Source of the DNA: F-183 sp964627455
GTDB lineage: Bacteria > Acidobacteriota > Terriglobia > Bryobacterales > Bryobacteraceae
Length of the DNA stretch: 64,000 nt
NCBI GenBank assembly: GCA_964627455.1
Contig: CAZVKC010000032.1
Coordinates: forward strand, 21,958-85,957
Direction: 5' to 3'
Numbering within the stretch: the stretch's first letter is position 1; each line of letters opens with the position of its first letter. A program made the position numbers and the translations under genes. The notes under the pieces were generated by a model. It was not told the origin of the DNA, made no database searches, and worked only from the letters and a program-made list of their open reading frames with translations. Positions 61,417 through 64,000 of this stretch are shown piece by piece.

Positions 61417-62340
61417 CTACCCTTTCTTGAGCACCACCCGATCCACGATCGCCTTCGCGCCCAGCACCGTTTTGACTTCTTCGGCGAACTGCTCGTCGCC
61501 GGTACGTTTCGGCGCGCCCTGAGCCTGCCTCGGCGGCGTGACCTCCAAACCCCACCAGCCCGAATAGCCGCCATCGAGCGCGATCTTCACCAGCTTCTCG
61601 GCGTCGAAAGCCGGATCCACCGTTGCGCCCCAAGTCCCCTTAACCGACAGCCCGCGAGCATACGGCAGAATCTTCTTCACGTTCGCGTAACGGTCATCGC
61701 CCTTGTTCCAGTTGCCGAGATCGCACAGCAATCCGAAGTTCGGATGGTTAACCTTCTTCACCAGTGCAACGAGGATGTCCGGATCCGACGAGGCGCCGCC
61801 GTGATTCTCGACGATGAGATCGACGCCGGAACCCTTCGCGTAGTCGAGCATCATACCCATGGTCTCCGCCGCGCGCGACACCAGGTCCTTGTCGTTCTTC
61901 CATTCAGCCGCGCCGCCGTACACGTTGCATCGCACCGCATAGCAGCCAAGTTCGTGCGCAGCGTCGAACCACTTGCGATGCGCATTCGCGGCCCGTTTGC
62001 GCTCCGCAAGATCCGGCGACGCCGTGCCGCCCTCGCCATCCACCATCAGGATCGTGGACTGCACACCCGCATCCGTGCAAGCTTTCTTCAACTTCGCGAG
62101 ATACGCGAGCGTGGGAGCCTCGAAGAACTGGTTCACATGCTCGAGCGCGGTGATGCCGAGTTTGTCGCGCAGGATCCCGGGCAACTCCAGCAGTTTCCAC
62201 TTGCCGGCTTGAAAATAGCTCCCGCTGAACGACCACGCGGCGAGCGAAATGCCTTGCGGCCGTTTCGTAGCCGCCGCCAGCATCGACGCGGCGGCAAATG
62301 TCCCGGCGCTCAGCAAGGCGCCACGGCGTGTCAGATCCAT
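61417..62340 (-). CDS. Sugar phosphate isomerase/epimerase-type TIM barrel, exported
   Basis: 307 residues from ATG at 62340. MDLTRRGALLSAGTFAAASM is a Tat-type signal. The barrel shows ISLAAWSFSG, ALEHVNQFFEAP, STILMVDGEGG, GCYAVRCNVYGG, DLIVENHGGASSD (Glu ligand) and GLLCDLGNWNKGD (Asp ligand), the xylose-isomerase-like/AP-endonuclease-2 fold. It is 2 bases upstream of the Gfo/Idh/MocA gene and surely in the same operon, a pairing common in inositol and sugar catabolism of soil bacteria. Confidence 0.85.
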   Translation of the reverse strand: MDLTRRGALLSAGTFAAASMLAAATKRPQGISLAAWSFSGSYFQAGKWKLLELPGILRDKLGITALEHVNQFFEAPTLAYLAKLKKACTDAGVQSTILMVDGEGGTASPDLAERKRAANAHRKWFDAAHELGCYAVRCNVYGGAAEWKNDKDLVSRAAETMGMMLDYAKGSGVDLIVENHGGASSDPDILVALVKKVNHPNFGLLCDLGNWNKGDDRYANVKKILPYARGLSVKGTWGATVDPAFDAEKLVKIALDGGYSGWWGLEVTPPRQAQGAPKRTGDEQFAEEVKTVLGAKAIVDRVVLKKG

Positions 62341-62424
62341 AGATAGAAAGGTCCCTTTCCCGGGAACTATTGTATGCGGATCGGCAACCGGGCGCCCGAA
62401 AGCAGGTTGTGCTAGCCTACCGGC

Positions 62425-63192
62425 GTGCCGAAGCACGAAGTCGAAACTTTCTCACGCCGTAAACTACTGCTCGCGGCCGCCGGCGGCGCCACCGGAGCCG
62501 CTGGTGTCGCCTTCGCCACTCGCGCGGGCCTCATTCCTCCTGACGGCGGACTCGGCCCATATGGCCCGGGGGCCGTCCTCAATTACGCCGCCCATCGGCT
62601 CCTCACTCGCAACGCACTCGCGCGCGAGTTCTCCAGCGAGCACATCTCGGCGAGACCCTTCGCCAACGGCCAGCCCCTCAAGGACGAAGTCTACAAACGC
62701 CACCAAGCGGCGGGATTCGCCGGCTGGCGCCTGACCATCGAAGGCCTTGTCGCCCATCCGATGACACTCTCCATTGCGGACCTCAAACAGACTCAACCCA
62801 CGCGTTCCCAGATCACCCAGCTCGCCTGCGAAGAAGGCTGGTCGTACATCGCCGAGTGGACCGGCGCCTCGCTCGCTGACCTGCTGAAAGCCGTCGGCGT
62901 CCATCCCGCCGCCAGGTTCGTGGTCTACCATTCGATCGAGAAGGATTGGTGGGACAGCGTGGACCTCGACGAAGCCCTCCATCCGCAAACCCTCATCGCC
63001 TACGGGATGAACGGCGCGGATCTCCGCCCTGAGTTCGGAGGCCCGCTTCGCTTCCGCGTTCCCCGCCAGCTTGGATACAAGAACGTCAAATTCCTGAATC
63101 GCCTCACCGTCGTGGACGATCTCAACAGGTTCGGCAAAGGCTTGGGATCTCCCGGACCCGAATTTGGATATTCCTGGTATGCCGGCATCTGA
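62425..63192 (+). CDS. Sulfite-oxidase-type molybdopterin oxidoreductase, Tat-exported
   Basis: 255 residues from GTG at 62425. FSRRKLLLAAAGGATGAAGV is a Tat signal. WRLTIEGLVAHPMTLSIADL is the family entry, Cys135 in TQLACEEGWSYIAEWTG is the molybdenum ligand, and LIAYGMNGADLRPEFGGPLRFRVPRQLGYKNVKFLNRL is the standard end. It matches MsrP/SorA-like proteins, but no heme partner (MsrQ) lies next to it. Substrate not known. Confidence 0.9.
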   Translation: MPKHEVETFSRRKLLLAAAGGATGAAGVAFATRAGLIPPDGGLGPYGPGAVLNYAAHRLLTRNALAREFSSEHISARPFANGQPLKDEVYKRHQAAGFAGWRLTIEGLVAHPMTLSIADLKQTQPTRSQITQLACEEGWSYIAEWTGASLADLLKAVGVHPAARFVVYHSIEKDWWDSVDLDEALHPQTLIAYGMNGADLRPEFGGPLRFRVPRQLGYKNVKFLNRLTVVDDLNRFGKGLGSPGPEFGYSWYAGI

Positions 63193-63239
63193 CTGACCGT
63201 TTTCCCCTGTGTCTTGCGCCTGCTGGATCAGGGGCGCTG

Positions 63240-63995
63240 ATGACGAATCTGAAACAACTTCTCTGGGCGGCGGCCGCATCCATGCTGAGTGGCTGCATGA
63301 CCCCGGGAACCATCGGCTCACCGCATGGCGCTTCAGCCCGCGCGGGCGATTACATCGTCACGATCATTGCTGCTCAGGAACCGCATCTGATCGAAATCAG
63401 CGGACGCGGCGTCAAAGGTAACGGATACCGCCTCAGCTTGCTGCTGATCTCGGTGCATGACGGATCCCGCCGTGTCGTACCCGTGGCCCGAAACGTCGAT
63501 ATCTCGAATGCCCGGATCCTTGGCGACGATCCGGTCCGTGGGATGGTTTGGTTCCAGGTCCAGGAGACGATAGCGTATGACTACCGGCGAAACCGCGTGC
63601 TCACCGGGCGCGAACTCCCCCACGGCGGAGGCCCGGCAAGTCCAACCCGCCTCTCGGATCCTTCGAGCGTCCACAAGTACCTGGAAGCTGCCGGCCCGGA
63701 ACTCCGCAACGCCGCACACTACAAAGCCTCGTACATCCGCGGCAGCGCACCCGGACTCTATACGTATCTCACCAGACCCGGCCTGAATGGCACGGTCGTG
63801 ATCGCGACCGCCACGGCCCCCTCATGGACTCTGGAAACCGGCCTCTTTCAGATCGATCAGGTCCTTCCGAGTCCTGAGGTCCTTGCGATCATCGGAACCC
63901 GTCCGCCAGTATCCGGCGAAATCTCAGAACCCCTGCTCATGCTGATCGATCCGAAGACGGGACGCGCGGCCACTCACTCTCTTCGGGTCCAGTAA
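63240..63995 (+). CDS. Putative lipoprotein, unknown function
   Basis: 251 residues. Lipobox MLSGC with Cys19. The rest is beta-rich (DYIVTIIAAQEPHLIEISGRG; RRVVPVARNVDISNARIL), with no recognised domain. The high share of hydrophobic beta strands and the lipobox suggest an outer-membrane or periplasmic lipoprotein. Its relation to the molybdoenzyme 47 bases upstream on the same strand is unclear. The stop is complete, 5 bases before the window end. Confidence 0.7.
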   Translation: MTNLKQLLWAAAASMLSGCMTPGTIGSPHGASARAGDYIVTIIAAQEPHLIEISGRGVKGNGYRLSLLLISVHDGSRRVVPVARNVDISNARILGDDPVRGMVWFQVQETIAYDYRRNRVLTGRELPHGGGPASPTRLSDPSSVHKYLEAAGPELRNAAHYKASYIRGSAPGLYTYLTRPGLNGTVVIATATAPSWTLETGLFQIDQVLPSPEVLAIIGTRPPVSGEISEPLLMLIDPKTGRAATHSLRVQ

Positions 63996-64000
63996 GCTAG

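Overview
The window is 64 kb of GC-rich DNA (about 62-63% by eye), very gene-dense, with a 100-base N gap at 59811-59910. The gene content points to Acidobacteriota, most likely Bryobacterales/Solibacter-type. Two proteins carry the C-terminal Ig-like domain expanded in Solibacter (TIGR03437 type), and one is a VWFA-related acidobacterial protein (TIGR03436 type). There is a Ser/Thr kinase with a TPR tail, an ECF factor of the Sig-70_X6 type, a DUF1549/DUF1553 plus DUF1501 pair, and several secreted Gfo/Idh/MocA oxidoreductases and PQQ enzymes. I see no rRNA, tRNA or CRISPR array. No stretch over 300 bases lacks a gene; the longest gap is 7147-7379, upstream of a FecR gene.

Layout. 1-13.4 kb: a VOC protein cut by the window edge, two orphan histidine kinases, a lipoprotein beta-propeller, a FAM173-like methyltransferase, a BNR/TIGR03437 secreted protein, a FecR protein coupled to an SMP-30-like protein, a YtcJ-type amidohydrolase and a kinase-TPR receptor. 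13.4-20.3 kb: a CHRD-repeat secreted protein, an S41 protease, an HOGA/DapA-type aldolase and the Fo part of the ATP synthase (atpZ-atpI-atpB-atpE). 20.3-33.8 kb: PAP2 and LssY_C genes, a coupled ECF sigma/ABC permease/GNAT run, two Spy-like proteins opposite a PQQ sugar dehydrogenase with a cytochrome tail, an OFA-type MFS carrier, uppS-cdsA, an AlkA-type glycosylase, a VWFA protein and TPR proteins. 33.8-47 kb: tandem Gfo/Idh/MocA genes, a cyclophilin, a PP2C phosphatase, uppP, pyrR-pyrB-pyrC, a higBA toxin-antitoxin module and a membrane 4Fe-4S protein. 47-64 kb: a large secreted PHP-like protein, a second enolase-superfamily protein, a PQQ dehydrogenase followed by a five-heme cytochrome, an SDR, the DUF1549/DUF1501 pair, an RHH antitoxin beside the gap, a third Gfo/Idh/MocA gene with a TIM-barrel partner, a sulfite-oxidase-type molybdoenzyme and a lipoprotein.

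How they fit together. Housekeeping units are the Fo genes, undecaprenyl/phospholipid synthesis (uppS, cdsA, uppP) and de novo pyrimidine synthesis (pyrRBC). The rest suggests a soil heterotroph that oxidises sugars or alcohols in the periplasm (PQQ enzymes plus cytochromes) and degrades or remodels carbohydrate acids (enolase superfamily, Gfo/Idh/MocA, TIM-barrel isomerase, aldolase).

Most notable observations: (1) higBA sits between 51-bp direct repeats that copy the 3' end of the neighbouring enolase-family gene, a footprint of site-specific insertion; (2) GGATCC is strongly over-represented (about 80 copies by eye); (3) an intact five-heme cytochrome frame has no ATG/GTG/TTG start and overlaps the PQQ dehydrogenase; (4) the ATP synthase c subunit shows part of a Na+-binding signature, and a FAM173-like methyltransferase lies in the same window; (5) a relic of a ParE toxin C-terminus follows an orphan RHH antitoxin, next to an assembly gap flanked by identical 55-bp ends.
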